Positions 1 through 8,109 of a stretch of DNA of 64,000 bases are shown piece after piece (the first letter of the stretch is position 1; each line of letters starts with the position of its first letter). Location: NCBI RefSeq assembly GCF_003991905.1, contig NZ_RSCL01000012.1, positions 269,509 to 333,508 on the forward strand, given 5' to 3'. Position numbers and translations under genes: made by a program. The notes beneath the pieces were generated by a model. That model was not told the DNA's origin. It did no database searches and was given only the letters and a program-made list of their open reading frames with translations. Origin of the DNA: Dulcicalothrix desertica PCC 7102. GTDB taxonomy: Bacteria > Cyanobacteriota > Cyanobacteriia > Cyanobacteriales > Nostocaceae.

Positions 1-2
1 GC

Positions 3-317
3 TCAGATGTCATTTATCAACATTGGCTAGGTATGAGATACACATCGGGAATTAAGTATCTAGCTGAAGCTGCTGAATGCTTTTGGTTACTTGATGCTAT
101 TGCTTCGCACCAAAACCCTTATTTATTATCAAATCCTCAGCTTCAAGAATTCCAAATTTGGCGTTTAGTAGTACAAGATAAATCAGGTATCTTAATTTGT
201 GAATTGGATACAAATCAAGAAGTTATGAGACAGGAAATTCCATACACCAATTTTCCTTTACCTCACATCAAGCTTTACCTAGTGCAAAAAGTATTACTGT
301 TACCCAATGAATATTAA
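3..317 (+). CDS. DUF6876-like protein, 5' end outside the window
   Basis: The first ATG is at 33, but the frame is open back to position 3 and the upstream codons read SDVIYQHWLG before MRYTSGIKYLAE. That run (YxHWLG, then YTxGIKYLAE, WLLDAIASHQ, FPLPHIKLYL and a final LLLPNEY) matches my memory of the DUF6876 family, so the gene very likely starts left of the window. The family is common on cyanobacterial plasmids and phages; its function is unknown. It is followed at once by two more small plus-strand ORFs, which suggests an operon of small plasmid genes. The family name is from memory and was not searched. Confidence 0.6.
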   Translation, partial: SDVIYQHWLGMRYTSGIKYLAEAAECFWLLDAIASHQNPYLLSNPQLQEFQIWRLVVQDKSGILICELDTNQEVMRQEIPYTNFPLPHIKLYLVQKVLLLPNEY

Positions 318-360
318 TGAGAAATCAACAAGCCGCGCCAACTATTCGTGCATTTTCATT

Positions 361-675
361 ATGAATAAGAACAACACAACTCAACTAGAGCTTGATTTCT
401 TTGTAATTCAACGTGGTACAAGAGTTCGGGTACGTGGGTACGATTGCCACAACTGGCTTGATTTAACAAATTCTATTGGAGTCGTTGATTATTATTCTCA
501 AGCAACAGGCGATTATCTCATTTATTTTAAAGATAAACCAGGTATTGCTGAAGGTACTCGTTTAACTCTCTATTATAGACGCGAACAATTAGAGATTATT
601 CCAGGCAAACGCGGTAAGTGCAGTTGGGAATACGTAGTTAACAAGAAAAATGAGTCAAAACTAGAACACAACTAG
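361..675 (+). CDS. Small hypothetical protein
   Basis: About 104 codons from the ATG at 361; an earlier in-frame ATG at 307 would add 18 residues and overlap the previous gene. Neither start has a convincing ribosome-binding site. The protein has a basic middle (GTRVRVRGYD) and a lysine-rich C-terminus. The central VRVRGYDCHNWLDL and IGVVDYY segments look like a short beta-rich domain. I do not recognise a family. It continues the run of small same-strand genes at the left edge. Confidence 0.45.
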   Translation: MNKNNTTQLELDFFVIQRGTRVRVRGYDCHNWLDLTNSIGVVDYYSQATGDYLIYFKDKPGIAEGTRLTLYYRREQLEIIPGKRGKCSWEYVVNKKNESKLEHN

Positions 676-739
676 GTAGGCGCCAACAAGATTGCGGCTC
701 ACGCCTTTGATAAGTACGAAAGCAATTGGCGAAATATGT

Positions 740-985
740 ATGATTCAGCAAATTAGTTTTGAGCAAACTTTTGTCACCAGTCTTGAGAAATTTATGGGTA
801 AAGCCGACAAATTTATTAAGAGTTACTACGCAGGTGTAAGTGAGCAAAACCAGGTTAAAGAAATAATGTCCGAAGTGCGTCTTCTTGCATTGGATGTTGA
901 TTTGGAACAATTGGAGATTGAGTACCAAATGTACAGTGACAAGAAAGATTTGATGGCTGACTGCGATGATTCAGCTTGGTGGTAA
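740..985 (+). CDS. Small acidic hypothetical protein
   Basis: About 81 codons if started at ATG 740 (MIQQISFEQTF); an upstream in-frame start at 692 is possible but less natural. The predicted protein is largely helical and acidic, ends in DDSAWW, and has the helical run VKEIMSEVRLLALDVDLEQLEIEY. No recognised domain. Same strand and tight spacing with its neighbours support a shared transcript. Confidence 0.45.
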   Translation: MIQQISFEQTFVTSLEKFMGKADKFIKSYYAGVSEQNQVKEIMSEVRLLALDVDLEQLEIEYQMYSDKKDLMADCDDSAWW

Positions 986-1061
986 ACAAATGGAATTGTA
1001 CGAACACTAACACTATTGGGCTGACGCCCAGTACATGTTTGAATAATTAGGAGTTTTCGAT

Positions 1062-1454
1062 ATGCCGAAGCAAAAATCTGCTACAACATCATCTTTCCAA
1101 ACAATCGACAGTTCGGTCTTAGGAGATTACGCGATTGCTGATTATTCTGAGCGCGTATACTCAAAAGTCTACTACGCTATACGTGAACTTTCTGGACTGC
1201 TTGCCAAGCGTTCCTTAAAGGAAGTATTTGATTGGAATGAGTTTAAAGAGCGTTTTGCTAACGATTTTGGTAAAGTTCAAGAAAAGCGCTATTCCCTTGA
1301 ACAACTACTTGAGTACGCTATCCGTAAGTTTGGAAAGACGCGCGAAGACCTCATTGCACAGAATCAAATTTCATGGCAGCGTAGGCAACAATACTTAGAA
1401 CGCACAAATGCTAGCTACCCGTCAGAAATGATTGACGAGCCTAACTGCTTCTAA
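1062..1454 (+). CDS. Hypothetical protein (130 aa)
   Basis: A clear ribosome-binding site (AGGAG at about 1050) precedes ATG 1062. The 130-residue product is rich in charged helices (LAKRSLKEVFDWNEFKERF, then EQLLEYAIRKFGKTREDLIAQNQISWQRRQQYLER) and has no signal peptide or membrane segment. The helical basic C-terminal half could bind nucleic acid, but that is speculation. It is the last gene of the left-edge run and is followed by two hairpins. Confidence 0.6.
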   Translation: MPKQKSATTSSFQTIDSSVLGDYAIADYSERVYSKVYYAIRELSGLLAKRSLKEVFDWNEFKERFANDFGKVQEKRYSLEQLLEYAIRKFGKTREDLIAQNQISWQRRQQYLERTNASYPSEMIDEPNCF

Positions 1455-1477
1455 AACCATGTAATGGTATTTATGCA

Positions 1478-1515
1478 AAATATCCTCTAGATATAAATAA
1501 TGCTAGAGGATATTT
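1478..1515 (+). terminator. Hairpin downstream of the 1062 gene
   Basis: AAATATCCTCTAG (1478-1490) is the reverse complement of CTAGAGGATATTT (1503-1515), a perfect 13-bp stem with a 12-nt loop, 24 bases after the stop codon. It has only a short T-tract, so it may be an RNA-end or processing hairpin rather than a classic intrinsic terminator. Confidence 0.6.
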
Positions 1516-1588
1516 GCGCTTTAGTTAACACTTCAACTATTCATCTTCTCAGCTTCTCATATTAACACGTTAATATCCGTAAATATTT

Positions 1589-1620
1589 GGGTGATAAATA
1601 AACCTTTATCGCCCTTTTTT
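1589..1620 (+). terminator. Intrinsic terminator
   Basis: GGGTGATAA (1589-1597) pairs with TTATCGCCC (1606-1614) with one G-T pair. Six T residues follow at 1615-1620, the usual layout of a rho-independent terminator reading rightward. Confidence 0.65.
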
Positions 1621-1680
1621 ACTTACTGCCAAAGCGCGCGACCATAACCGCTTCATCAAACGCACCACAATCTTCACAAT

Positions 1681-2418
1681 ATGTTAGAAAATAGTTACCT
1701 TGTCTGGGAAGGAGAATCTTTGATAGATGGTTCTCCTATCTTTTTAGTATTAACTGGTTTTGTTTTTCCCACATCTAATCGTCGAACGGGAAGAAGTATG
1801 ATACAATCGTGGATATTACAAAAAAATCTTACTCCCACAAGCGCAGCAAAGCAAGGATTGGATTTTGGCGTATGTGGAAATTGTGAACTGAAAATGAGTA
1901 AATCAGCATGTTGCTATGTAAATATGCTGCCTTTAAATAACGTTTACCGCAAGCACACAACAGGCACTTATCCGAAATTCGGCGCCAACGAGATAGCAAT
2001 ATTAAAACGATACCGCTATCCAGTCAGAATCGGTTCTTACGGAGACCCAACAGCAGTACCATTTGATGTGTGGGAACCGATAATATTAGCATCAAATAAG
2101 CATACTGGCTATACACATCGTTGGAGAGATTTAGGAAATGATGCTTGCCGTTGGAAAAATTATTTGATGGCATCAGTTCATACCGAATTAGAAGCGGAAG
2201 AAGCTCAGAGAATGGGTTGGAGAACATTTAGAATTATTGCTCCTGATGCACCTTTAAGTAATAATGAGATTCTTTGCCGCAATGCTGAAGATGATTCTTT
2301 AAAATGTGATAGCTGTTTGCTTTGTAACGGCAGCTCATCAAAACCCAATATAGCTGATAGAGTTCACGGATTGAATTGGAAAGTTTCAAATTTTGTAAAA
2401 TATCTGAATCAACAGTAA
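1681..2418 (+). CDS. Cys-rich GSYGDP-motif protein, phage/plasmid hypothetical
   Basis: A 245-residue protein with a Cys cluster (CGNCELKMSKSACC, residues about 61-74), a central GSYGDPTAVPFDVW motif, a TGYTHRWR motif, and a C-terminal pair CDSCLLCNG. The layout suggests a metal-binding or Fe-S protein. Similar GSYGDP proteins are, from memory, common hypothetical genes of actinobacterial and cyanobacterial phages and plasmids; no activity is known to me. It stands alone between two terminators, so it is probably its own transcription unit. The start is the first ATG; no strong ribosome-binding site is visible. Confidence 0.6.
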   Translation: MLENSYLVWEGESLIDGSPIFLVLTGFVFPTSNRRTGRSMIQSWILQKNLTPTSAAKQGLDFGVCGNCELKMSKSACCYVNMLPLNNVYRKHTTGTYPKFGANEIAILKRYRYPVRIGSYGDPTAVPFDVWEPIILASNKHTGYTHRWRDLGNDACRWKNYLMASVHTELEAEEAQRMGWRTFRIIAPDAPLSNNEILCRNAEDDSLKCDSCLLCNGSSSKPNIADRVHGLNWKVSNFVKYLNQQ

Positions 2419-2438
2419 TTTTAACAATACAAATATTA

Positions 2439-2476
2439 AACGCTTTAAGGAATTTTCCTTAAGCGTTAATTTTTTC
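2439..2476 (+). terminator. Intrinsic terminator of the 1681 gene
   Basis: AACGCTTTAAGGAA (2439-2452) pairs with TTCCTTAAGCGTT (2455-2467) apart from one bulged T. A T-rich run follows at about 2470-2476. It lies 20 bases after the stop of the upstream gene. Confidence 0.75.
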
Positions 2477-2537
2477 TTATTTTATTCGGTGCCTTTTTAT
2501 TAAAACTAGTTTTTAATCTCAATTGTCGCGCTTAAGC

Positions 2538-2543
2538 TATAAT
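2538..2543 (+). promoter_or_regulatory. Candidate -10 box for the Uma2 gene
   Basis: A perfect TATAAT lies 32 bases upstream of ATG 2575. No good -35 box is visible at the right spacing, so this is a weak call. Confidence 0.35.
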
Positions 2544-2574
2544 ATACTAATAAGTTTCTTTGTGGTACACGTTT

Positions 2575-3186
2575 ATGACCGTGATAAACCCAATCATCGA
2601 ACAACCTACCACACCTAGCAGCACTTATGTCTTGCTACATGACGTTAGTTGGGAACAACTAGAGCAACTTGATGTTACTCTTGCGGGAACAGGCGCCCGA
2701 CTAACTTATCTGGATGGTATTCTAGAAATTATGTCTCCACTATCTGATGACCATGAAGATTCCAAGAAAACATTGGCAATGTTATTGGAAGCATATATGC
2801 GAATTAAAAATATTAGATTTTATGGTCGTGGGAGCGCAACACTGGGTGGGAGTCAGAATAGAGGTCGTCGAGAACCTGACGAGTCCTATAACTTAGAAAC
2901 GAAGAAACCTATTCCTGATTTAATTTTAGAAATTACGGTTACAAGTGGTGGTATCAATAAGCTCGAAATATATAAGCGCTTAGATGTACCAGAGGTTTGG
3001 TATTGGGAAGATGGTTTAGTATCAGTTTATTCTTTACAAGCTGGCGCGTATCAAAAAGTTACAAAAAGTGTACTGCTACCGGACTTAGATTTAGAGTTAA
3101 TAGCTCGATATTCACGTATGGCTGATCAGTACGATGCTATATCAGAGTTTAGTCAGATTATTGCTGCTAAAGGAGGCGCTAACTAG
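2575..3186 (+). CDS. Uma2 family putative restriction endonuclease
   Basis: A 203-residue protein from ATG 2575; an in-frame TTG at 2560 is possible but unnecessary. It carries the Uma2/DUF820 signature: WEQLEQLD near the start, LDGILEIMSP, then PDLILEITVTSGG, KLEIYKRLDVPEVWYW and SVYSL. The PD...E..V core is that of PD-(D/E)XK nuclease folds. Uma2 genes are present in large numbers in cyanobacteria, with unproven roles. This copy looks complete, unlike the two other Uma2 loci in the window. Confidence 0.85.
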   Translation: MTVINPIIEQPTTPSSTYVLLHDVSWEQLEQLDVTLAGTGARLTYLDGILEIMSPLSDDHEDSKKTLAMLLEAYMRIKNIRFYGRGSATLGGSQNRGRREPDESYNLETKKPIPDLILEITVTSGGINKLEIYKRLDVPEVWYWEDGLVSVYSLQAGAYQKVTKSVLLPDLDLELIARYSRMADQYDAISEFSQIIAAKGGAN

Positions 3187-3609
3187 TTACTATTTTGGAA
3201 TGATGCAACGAATCTGGTTATTTATGTGAGCTAAATTAGCATAGCTTGATTTTCTACTGCTGCCGTTTCAAAAAACTGTTTAAATTTGTCAAAACAATAC
3301 AGTATATATTCCTCTACAAACTCCTTAGATGATTCAGACTACAAGCAAATCGGATATATATTTATTTATAGCTGCTTTTGCATTAAAACCAGACCATAGT
3401 TCATCAGAAGTAATATCTTTTACTGCCTCATATGTTACTACTAGCTTCATACAGGCTAGTAGCTTTTTATTACCTTATTCTTCTTAATTTATAAAACCAT
3501 AGTTGAAAATATGCCTGACGGCATTAATAAACATGAACTAACGCTTGCGTGATTAAACTAATTGCACGGCTTGTTAGTAAAAAATAGATATCAAAGCAGG
3601 AAAGCAACT
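3187..3609. other. Intergenic region with one terminator
   Basis: No convincing gene. It holds the terminator at 3438-3470. Just before the next gene, at about 3551-3569, is AACTAATTGCACGGCTTG; a similar AACTGCACGGTTG lies at about 18010, also upstream of a small gene. Confidence 0.5.
3438..3470 (+). terminator. Intrinsic terminator, ACTAGC-type stem
   Basis: CTACTAGC (3438-3445) pairs with GCTAGTAG (3455-3462), followed by CTTTTTAT. The stem core is nearly the same as in the terminators at 17581 and 17913. Confidence 0.7.
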
Positions 3610-3969
3610 ATGGTTATTTTACAAGCTTCTACAATTCAAAGCAGCAAATCTAAACTTAAGAGAAAGCTACAAAGTATTGTATTTGAGATTGTCAATCAAT
3701 CTTTTATTAAGTTAAAACATCGAAGTTTTGTACCAAGTTATAACAAGGATGCTTTGCTGATTGCCAGTTCTCAACCAATACCAGCTTCAATACCAGAACC
3801 TGAGACCATCAAACATACTCTCATTGGCTCAACTAAAACTGTAACCGGAACGATTCGCGTTTTGCATCAACTTGGTTACGCCAATATTAATGATTGGAGT
3901 CCCTTAGTACCTACATCAAATTCAGGCGAAGTTATAAGTATTTTGATACGTACAATCAACGTGCAATAG
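3610..3969 (+). CDS. Hypothetical protein (about 119 aa)
   Basis: The frame is open from 3562, but ATG 3610 (MVILQAST), shortly after the GGAAAGCAA at about 3599, is the better start. The N-terminal half is basic (SKLKRKLQ, KLKHRSF), and the C-terminal part TVTGTIRVLHQLGYANINDWSPL resembles a small conserved helical domain. No family recognised. It sits alone between a terminator and another small gene. Confidence 0.5.
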   Translation: MVILQASTIQSSKSKLKRKLQSIVFEIVNQSFIKLKHRSFVPSYNKDALLIASSQPIPASIPEPETIKHTLIGSTKTVTGTIRVLHQLGYANINDWSPLVPTSNSGEVISILIRTINVQ

Positions 3970-4066
3970 TCAAAAAAATTAGTCGGCACTGGCGCCTATG
4001 AGGGAGTGATGTTTAATATCATTCCCTTTCTACCGTGCGTACCTATGTAAAAACGGTAACATTATT

Positions 4067-4330
4067 ATGGCAATCGTCTTAGCGCATCCTCAATTTCAAG
4101 TATTAACTCACGTACAAACTGGAGCAGTTAAAGGAAGAATTTACTTTCCTGCTTTGTTTTTAGCTGAGTTTAGTGGCGCCGTTATTAAATGGTTACAGCG
4201 GCAAGAAATATCATTTGAAGAAAAAGACCTTAAGATTTACTCCGATGGGTCTTTTCGCATATATTTCAAAACACGATTATCTCCAGAAATAGAATATCTC
4301 GCTCTAATTAAGATAATTGAAAATATCTAA
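4067..4330 (+). CDS. Hypothetical protein (87 aa)
   Basis: A compact 87-residue protein starting at ATG 4067, without signal peptide or membrane segment. The pattern alternates strand-like and helix-like segments (VQTGAVKGRIYFPALFLAEF, then FRIYFKTRLSPEIEYLALIKI). No family recognised. A short hairpin, AAGTTGT/ACAACTT, follows the stop at about 4330-4352 and may end the transcript. Confidence 0.5.
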   Translation: MAIVLAHPQFQVLTHVQTGAVKGRIYFPALFLAEFSGAVIKWLQRQEISFEEKDLKIYSDGSFRIYFKTRLSPEIEYLALIKIIENI

Positions 4331-4408
4331 GTTGTACGTGAACAAACAACTTAATCATTAGAACGCGAAGTATATAGATGGCAATAATCAAAAGCTTTAA
4401 TTTCGTCG

Positions 4409-4663
4409 TCAATCAGAGAAATTATCGACTCTAATATCTCTCCAAATATCAGAAATTTGCCATCCTGACTTGCCGACAGATTGAACTATTGGGTTGTCGC
4501 GCACTGGGATATAGTTAGATTCCTGATTCTGTATAACTATAGGTTTTTGCTCCAGACTAACCACTGGAATATCCTTTGCATCAGGCTGAATATTTTCTTC
4601 TTCATCCTCTATTTTCTTAATTTTAAGGAGAAGTAGTTGTTCAGATTTTTTGATAAGTGTCAT
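4409..4663 (-). CDS. Hypothetical acidic protein (84 aa)
   Basis: ATG at 4663 on the minus strand. The 84-residue product has a lysine-rich start (LIKKSEQLLLLKIKK), an acidic stretch EDEEEN and a C-terminal SGWQISDIWRDIRVDNFSD. It converges with the plus-strand gene ending at 4330. No domain recognised; a coding role is plausible but unproven. Confidence 0.4.
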   Translation of the reverse strand: MTLIKKSEQLLLLKIKKIEDEEENIQPDAKDIPVVSLEQKPIVIQNQESNYIPVRDNPIVQSVGKSGWQISDIWRDIRVDNFSD

Positions 4664-5016
4664 ATGTTGATTCGGAACTATTGATTAGATGTAACCTGTA
4701 TATCTATGAGAAAATAGCTCAATAATTATACATTCTAACGGTTATCTATCTCACTTATTAAGAAATATAAATATTTTTCATACCAAACAATATTGCTATT
4801 TTAACCAGCAAGTGTTGAGTCGGATTCTCCGAACGGCAAAAATTGCCGTTCGATAGAATACTTAGGACTCCCATCTTAATTGACTATGGAACATGTTATT
4901 TTTTTGACAAGATATTACCACATTAAAAAGCTCATACTCACTTTTTAGAAGATATTTGTAGCACAGATGAGCGTAAATAGCAGTTAAAGTCATTATTTAT
5001 ACATACTTCCAGAAAA
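4664..5016. other. Intergenic region with one palindromic repeat
   Basis: AT-rich and without a credible gene. Its only clear element is the 23-bp palindrome at 4830-4852. Confidence 0.5.
4830..4852. repeat. Dispersed 23-bp palindrome, copy 1
   Basis: Arms CGAACGGCAA and TTGCCGTTCG are exact complements around AAA. The same arms occur at 11483 and 55975, always between genes. Confidence 0.85.
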
Positions 5017-5205
5017 TTGGTACCCTTGGTTTTTATCATTGGCGCCACCTTTACAATAAAATTCTATCCAGATAAGGTGCTGTGGTATTATAAGTGCCAC
5101 TCGAATTACAACCACTGCGTATTTGATAACAAAACCCAGGCAATTGAGAGAGCGAAAGTTTGGAAAAAATTCAAGTCACACGAATTGCGATCTCCCACCG
5201 ATTGA
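5017..5205 (+). CDS. Doubtful short ORF (62 aa)
   Basis: An open frame beginning with an in-frame non-ATG codon or a nearby start, without a ribosome-binding site, overlapping the ABC-transporter remnant in another frame. The peptide (KFYPDKVLWYYKCHSNYNHCVF) matches nothing I know. It may be a remnant or chance. Confidence 0.2.
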   Translation: MVPLVFIIGATFTIKFYPDKVLWYYKCHSNYNHCVFDNKTQAIERAKVWKKFKSHELRSPTD

Positions 5206-5402
5206 GTACAATTCGTAAGGCAGACCGAATATATGTACTGCAAGCAGAAAGGATAGTACAGAAGGGTAACTTTGAAGAACTGCTTACTAATCTCCATATT
5301 GAGGCGCCTGAGAAAATTCAGGGGGGTGATGCTCGACAGGAGTTGGTACGCGAGTTCATGTTAAATAATGTTTGCTCGACTATCCTCGTTGCCGCTGTTT
5401 GA
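5160..5402 (+). pseudogene. Remnant of an ABC transporter ATPase (C-terminal part)
   Basis: The peptide TRIAISHRLSTIRKADRIYVL followed by VQKGNFEELL is the H-loop and C-terminal end of an ABC nucleotide-binding domain of the peptide/bacteriocin exporter type (usual form: HRLSTIRNADRIYVL, then G-x-V-x-x-x-G-x-F-x-E-L). Walker A, the signature motif and Walker B are all absent, so only the last 40 or so residues of the domain survive. The following residues are unrelated sequence. A non-functional fragment left by deletion or recombination. Confidence 0.75.
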
Positions 5403-5432
5403 AATAGGCTATTTGTATAGTGCGAGGGGGAG

Positions 5433-6128
5433 TTGAGCGAGATGCCAAAAAAGAGTCAAAGTAATTCTCAGGGTAATATTAAACTAGGGGTTTCTCTGGG
5501 TTCCCGCATTTTTGAAGCACTTACCGAAACGGAAATTTCCCAGTTACTTGATGAATTGTTTGGAATTTTATCCGAAGAACAACAATTAACGGCTTTAGCC
5601 AAACTCCAACCAGACACCAAAGCGACTTTAACCGAAATCCTTGACCCGTCTCCAACAGTTGAACCAGAAAAAACAGCCAAAACCCAACCGACTTCCCTAG
5701 CAAAATATGCTCAAACTTGGTCGGAATTATGGCTTGAATGGAATCAAGTCATTAGGTTCGCATCCGAGGAGGAGGGGAAGTACATAGTCCAAGAGCGACA
5801 CTGGGAAGAACCTTATTTCGATAACTGTACTTTTGTTGAGGATTTAGAAGAGATCGCCACAAAAATGAAGCCATTGGTAAAAACAGCTTTTGAAAATGGC
5901 TTTGGCTATGATGACGGTTTTGCAATCAGTTTATTAGAAGCAGAAAGCGAAATTTCCGATGGTATTCCCGACTGGATGGAAATTCAGGATGGGATTCATT
6001 TAGAAGCTGCGATAACCCATTGTTTGTTGGAGTGGGAATGGTTATTAGCACAAGAACAAGGACAAGACGGGTTTAAATTTGCTAACAATATCCGGGAGTG
6101 GGAAGAAAATTTGTCCACGTTAGTTTAG
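5433..6128 (+). CDS. Conserved cyanobacterial protein, N-terminal part of a split gene
   Basis: A 231-residue acidic protein with an N-terminal helical segment (residues about 20-75) and a second domain with WLEWNQVI, RHWEEPYFD, LVKTAFENGFGYDDGFAISLL and CLLEWEWLLAQEQGQDGF. It resembles the part downstream of the SWIM zinc finger in large cyanobacterial proteins, but the SWIM finger itself is missing. It ends at TAG 6126-6128. The next ORF begins with the very next codon in the same frame, so the two are best read as halves of one gene. Confidence 0.5.
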   Translation: MSEMPKKSQSNSQGNIKLGVSLGSRIFEALTETEISQLLDELFGILSEEQQLTALAKLQPDTKATLTEILDPSPTVEPEKTAKTQPTSLAKYAQTWSELWLEWNQVIRFASEEEGKYIVQERHWEEPYFDNCTFVEDLEEIATKMKPLVKTAFENGFGYDDGFAISLLEAESEISDGIPDWMEIQDGIHLEAAITHCLLEWEWLLAQEQGQDGFKFANNIREWEENLSTLV

Positions 6129-7301
6129 ATGGTGATGCTGTTATCGATTTCTGCTGTGATTTACCAGATGTGCTTGCAACAGTTGATTTTCACGGGAATG
6201 ACGAGCGAGCAAGAAAATTCCCTGTGGAAGTATCACCTAGAAAATACCCATTCCCATTGGCATATGTTTTACATTGAGGTAATGCGTCAATTTGCAACAC
6301 CAGAGGTATATTTAAATAATCTACGGTCAACTATTATACAACAGTGGTCAAATGGTTTACCTGTAATTGAGGATTTGTTGGCAAGACAGGAATATCGCGA
6401 GTGTGTTGTAGTCATCCAAGAAACTTTAGATTCTTTGTTACAACACAAACGCGAGAACCAAGACTGGACAGCGGAAACTTCGTTACTTTTTCTGTTGATG
6501 GGTGGATATTATCACGGTAATGTCAATCAGGAAAACGCAAAAAAATTACTTCGCTACTACCAACAAGCTGTTCGAGAATTGGGAGAAAGCGAACGGGTAA
6601 ATGCCCTGGAAATTCAGTGTATTACCTTTGAGTATTGTTACGATTGGTCGAAAATGTTGGCTGCATTTGTAGAAACACCTGTTACTGAAAATACTCGACA
6701 AGCATTGTTGGAATCTTGGCGTAATTCGATAATTAAACGTGCTACACCACATAGCTACTCGAATTTTTATACAAGAGAGCAACCTGTAAGTATTTGGTGG
6801 CTACATTGGTTACTAGATAGTATTACATCCGAAAAAATTGGACATGCTTGGTTCGGTCAGCAAGCGCTCGCGTGGTTGGCAAATTTACCTGGAGATAGTG
6901 AAAAATTGGGTAGGGAATATGGTGTTTTGCGCTTGCTCACCAAAGATTTGACCGATATTAAGTTCCTCTTAAAATATCCTTATCCTAAATTTTATGAGGT
7001 GGTAATTGCGCCCAGTCTAACATCTACACCCGATGATGTTTCCCGGAGACAATATCTCCAAGAATATGCACCATCAGACTTGTGGGAAAGGGTAATGGAT
7101 TATTGGAAAGCAAATTTACACAAATTTGTCCCTAAACCGGAAATGTCCCAAAATTCAGATTACAGTACAAATGCAGCGTGGATGTCTGCATTGAAGGAAT
7201 TATCACCTGAGAATTATCAGATGTTGTTGTCAGAATGGAAAGTAAATCATCAACGACGACGCAATCTATGGAAAGCGATGGGTAATTTAGGTTTGATGTA
7301 A
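6129..7301 (+). CDS. Conserved cyanobacterial protein, C-terminal part of a split gene
   Basis: 390 codons in the same frame as the preceding ORF, separated only by one TAG. The first 23 residues (rich in L, I, V and M) look unlike the rest. From MTSEQENSLWKYHLENTHSHW onward the protein is a helical repeat-like sequence typical of the C-terminal region of large cyanobacterial SWIM-associated proteins. Between about 6110 and 6220 a different frame reads FVHVSLDGDAVIDFCCDLPDV, a more protein-like bridge, which suggests two compensating single-base changes at AAAA runs. If translated alone, the ATG at 6198 is the better start. Confidence 0.5.
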   Translation: MVMLLSISAVIYQMCLQQLIFTGMTSEQENSLWKYHLENTHSHWHMFYIEVMRQFATPEVYLNNLRSTIIQQWSNGLPVIEDLLARQEYRECVVVIQETLDSLLQHKRENQDWTAETSLLFLLMGGYYHGNVNQENAKKLLRYYQQAVRELGESERVNALEIQCITFEYCYDWSKMLAAFVETPVTENTRQALLESWRNSIIKRATPHSYSNFYTREQPVSIWWLHWLLDSITSEKIGHAWFGQQALAWLANLPGDSEKLGREYGVLRLLTKDLTDIKFLLKYPYPKFYEVVIAPSLTSTPDDVSRRQYLQEYAPSDLWERVMDYWKANLHKFVPKPEMSQNSDYSTNAAWMSALKELSPENYQMLLSEWKVNHQRRRNLWKAMGNLGLM

Positions 7302-7407
7302 CAAAAGTAGGGCTATTACTATTGAAGGAGTGTGAAGTGCCTTATCAATTTTGTTAAAGTATAATACCAATTTAATATAAAGCTGCAACTAATTAAATCC
7401 CCCCCAG

Positions 7408-7426
7408 CCCCCCTTAATAAGGGGGG
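7408..7426. terminator. C-rich/G-rich hairpin between convergent genes
   Basis: CCCCCCTT and AAGGGGGG are perfect complements around AAT. This C-rich, G-rich element is a widespread cyanobacterial intergenic repeat and here lies between the 3' ends of the 6129 gene and the minus-strand kinase, where it may act as a two-way terminator. Confidence 0.6.
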
Positions 7427-7518
7427 AGCTAAGAACCACAATGTGCATCTTTATATAAAAATGGTATAACATCTAACATGAGCTAACAAAATTCTATATT
7501 TACATAAAAAACCTCAAA

Positions 7519-8010
7519 TTAGCGTCGTACAATCTCGAACAAGAAACCCTCATCAGCAGATGGTGGTTGAAAGAAACTAGTTACATGATGGAAAACTTCT
7601 TCTGTATCAAATAGTGCCCTTTCTGGATTGTTTTCTCGTCGCTTGGAAATTTGTTCTATGCAGGTTTTGTCATCTACCTCAAGATATATTAAACAATGGG
7701 GAATGTTTTCAGTTAAAAATATATGCTTGAACCATGCTCTTTGATTTTTAGTGTTTGCTGGAAAATCCATCACTACAGAAACCCCAGAATTAAGTATGCT
7801 TGTGATATGGGTTTTCAATAATGGTTTTAACCGATTTGAATATTTTAGGTAATCATCGAAATTGGTGATTTCGTTGGAATAAAGAGCTGATAACCAATCA
7901 TCTTCAGACAATAGTATTGCATTTAATTCTTGAGATATTTGTCGGGATAGAGTTGATTTACCTGCACCCATTTTTCCACAAAAGAATATTAAAGTTCCTT
8001 TTGAATTCAT
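7519..8010 (-). CDS. P-loop kinase (AAA family ATPase, zeta-toxin/CPT-like)
   Basis: A 163-residue single-domain nucleotide-binding protein. Walker A is GKMGAGKST at residues 12-20. A strand-ending motif VVMDFPANTKNQRAWF (about residues 84-99) and the Arg-rich lid QISKRRENNPER follow, as in small-molecule or nucleoside kinases of the AAA_33/chloramphenicol-phosphotransferase type. The substrate cannot be told from sequence. It lies 100 bp downstream of leuS on the same strand, so the two are probably cotranscribed. The AGGATAAAG upstream of ATG 8010 is a plausible ribosome-binding site. Confidence 0.8.
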   Translation of the reverse strand: MNSKGTLIFFCGKMGAGKSTLSRQISQELNAILLSEDDWLSALYSNEITNFDDYLKYSNRLKPLLKTHITSILNSGVSVVMDFPANTKNQRAWFKHIFLTENIPHCLIYLEVDDKTCIEQISKRRENNPERALFDTEEVFHHVTSFFQPPSADEGFLFEIVRR

Positions 8011-8109
8011 TTTTTACTTTATCCTATGTAATTAAAATACCACCTACAAGATGCAGCTATTAGCAACCACATGGTACTTCCCAGAGTAAAAAACAAGATA
8101 TAGTGCAGG

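Noticed and set aside
6105..6130. Programmed -1 frameshift at A-AAT-TTG
   Set aside because: The heptamer fits the pattern, but the shifted frame stops soon at about 6277 and a second shift would be needed; indels or sequencing errors are simpler.
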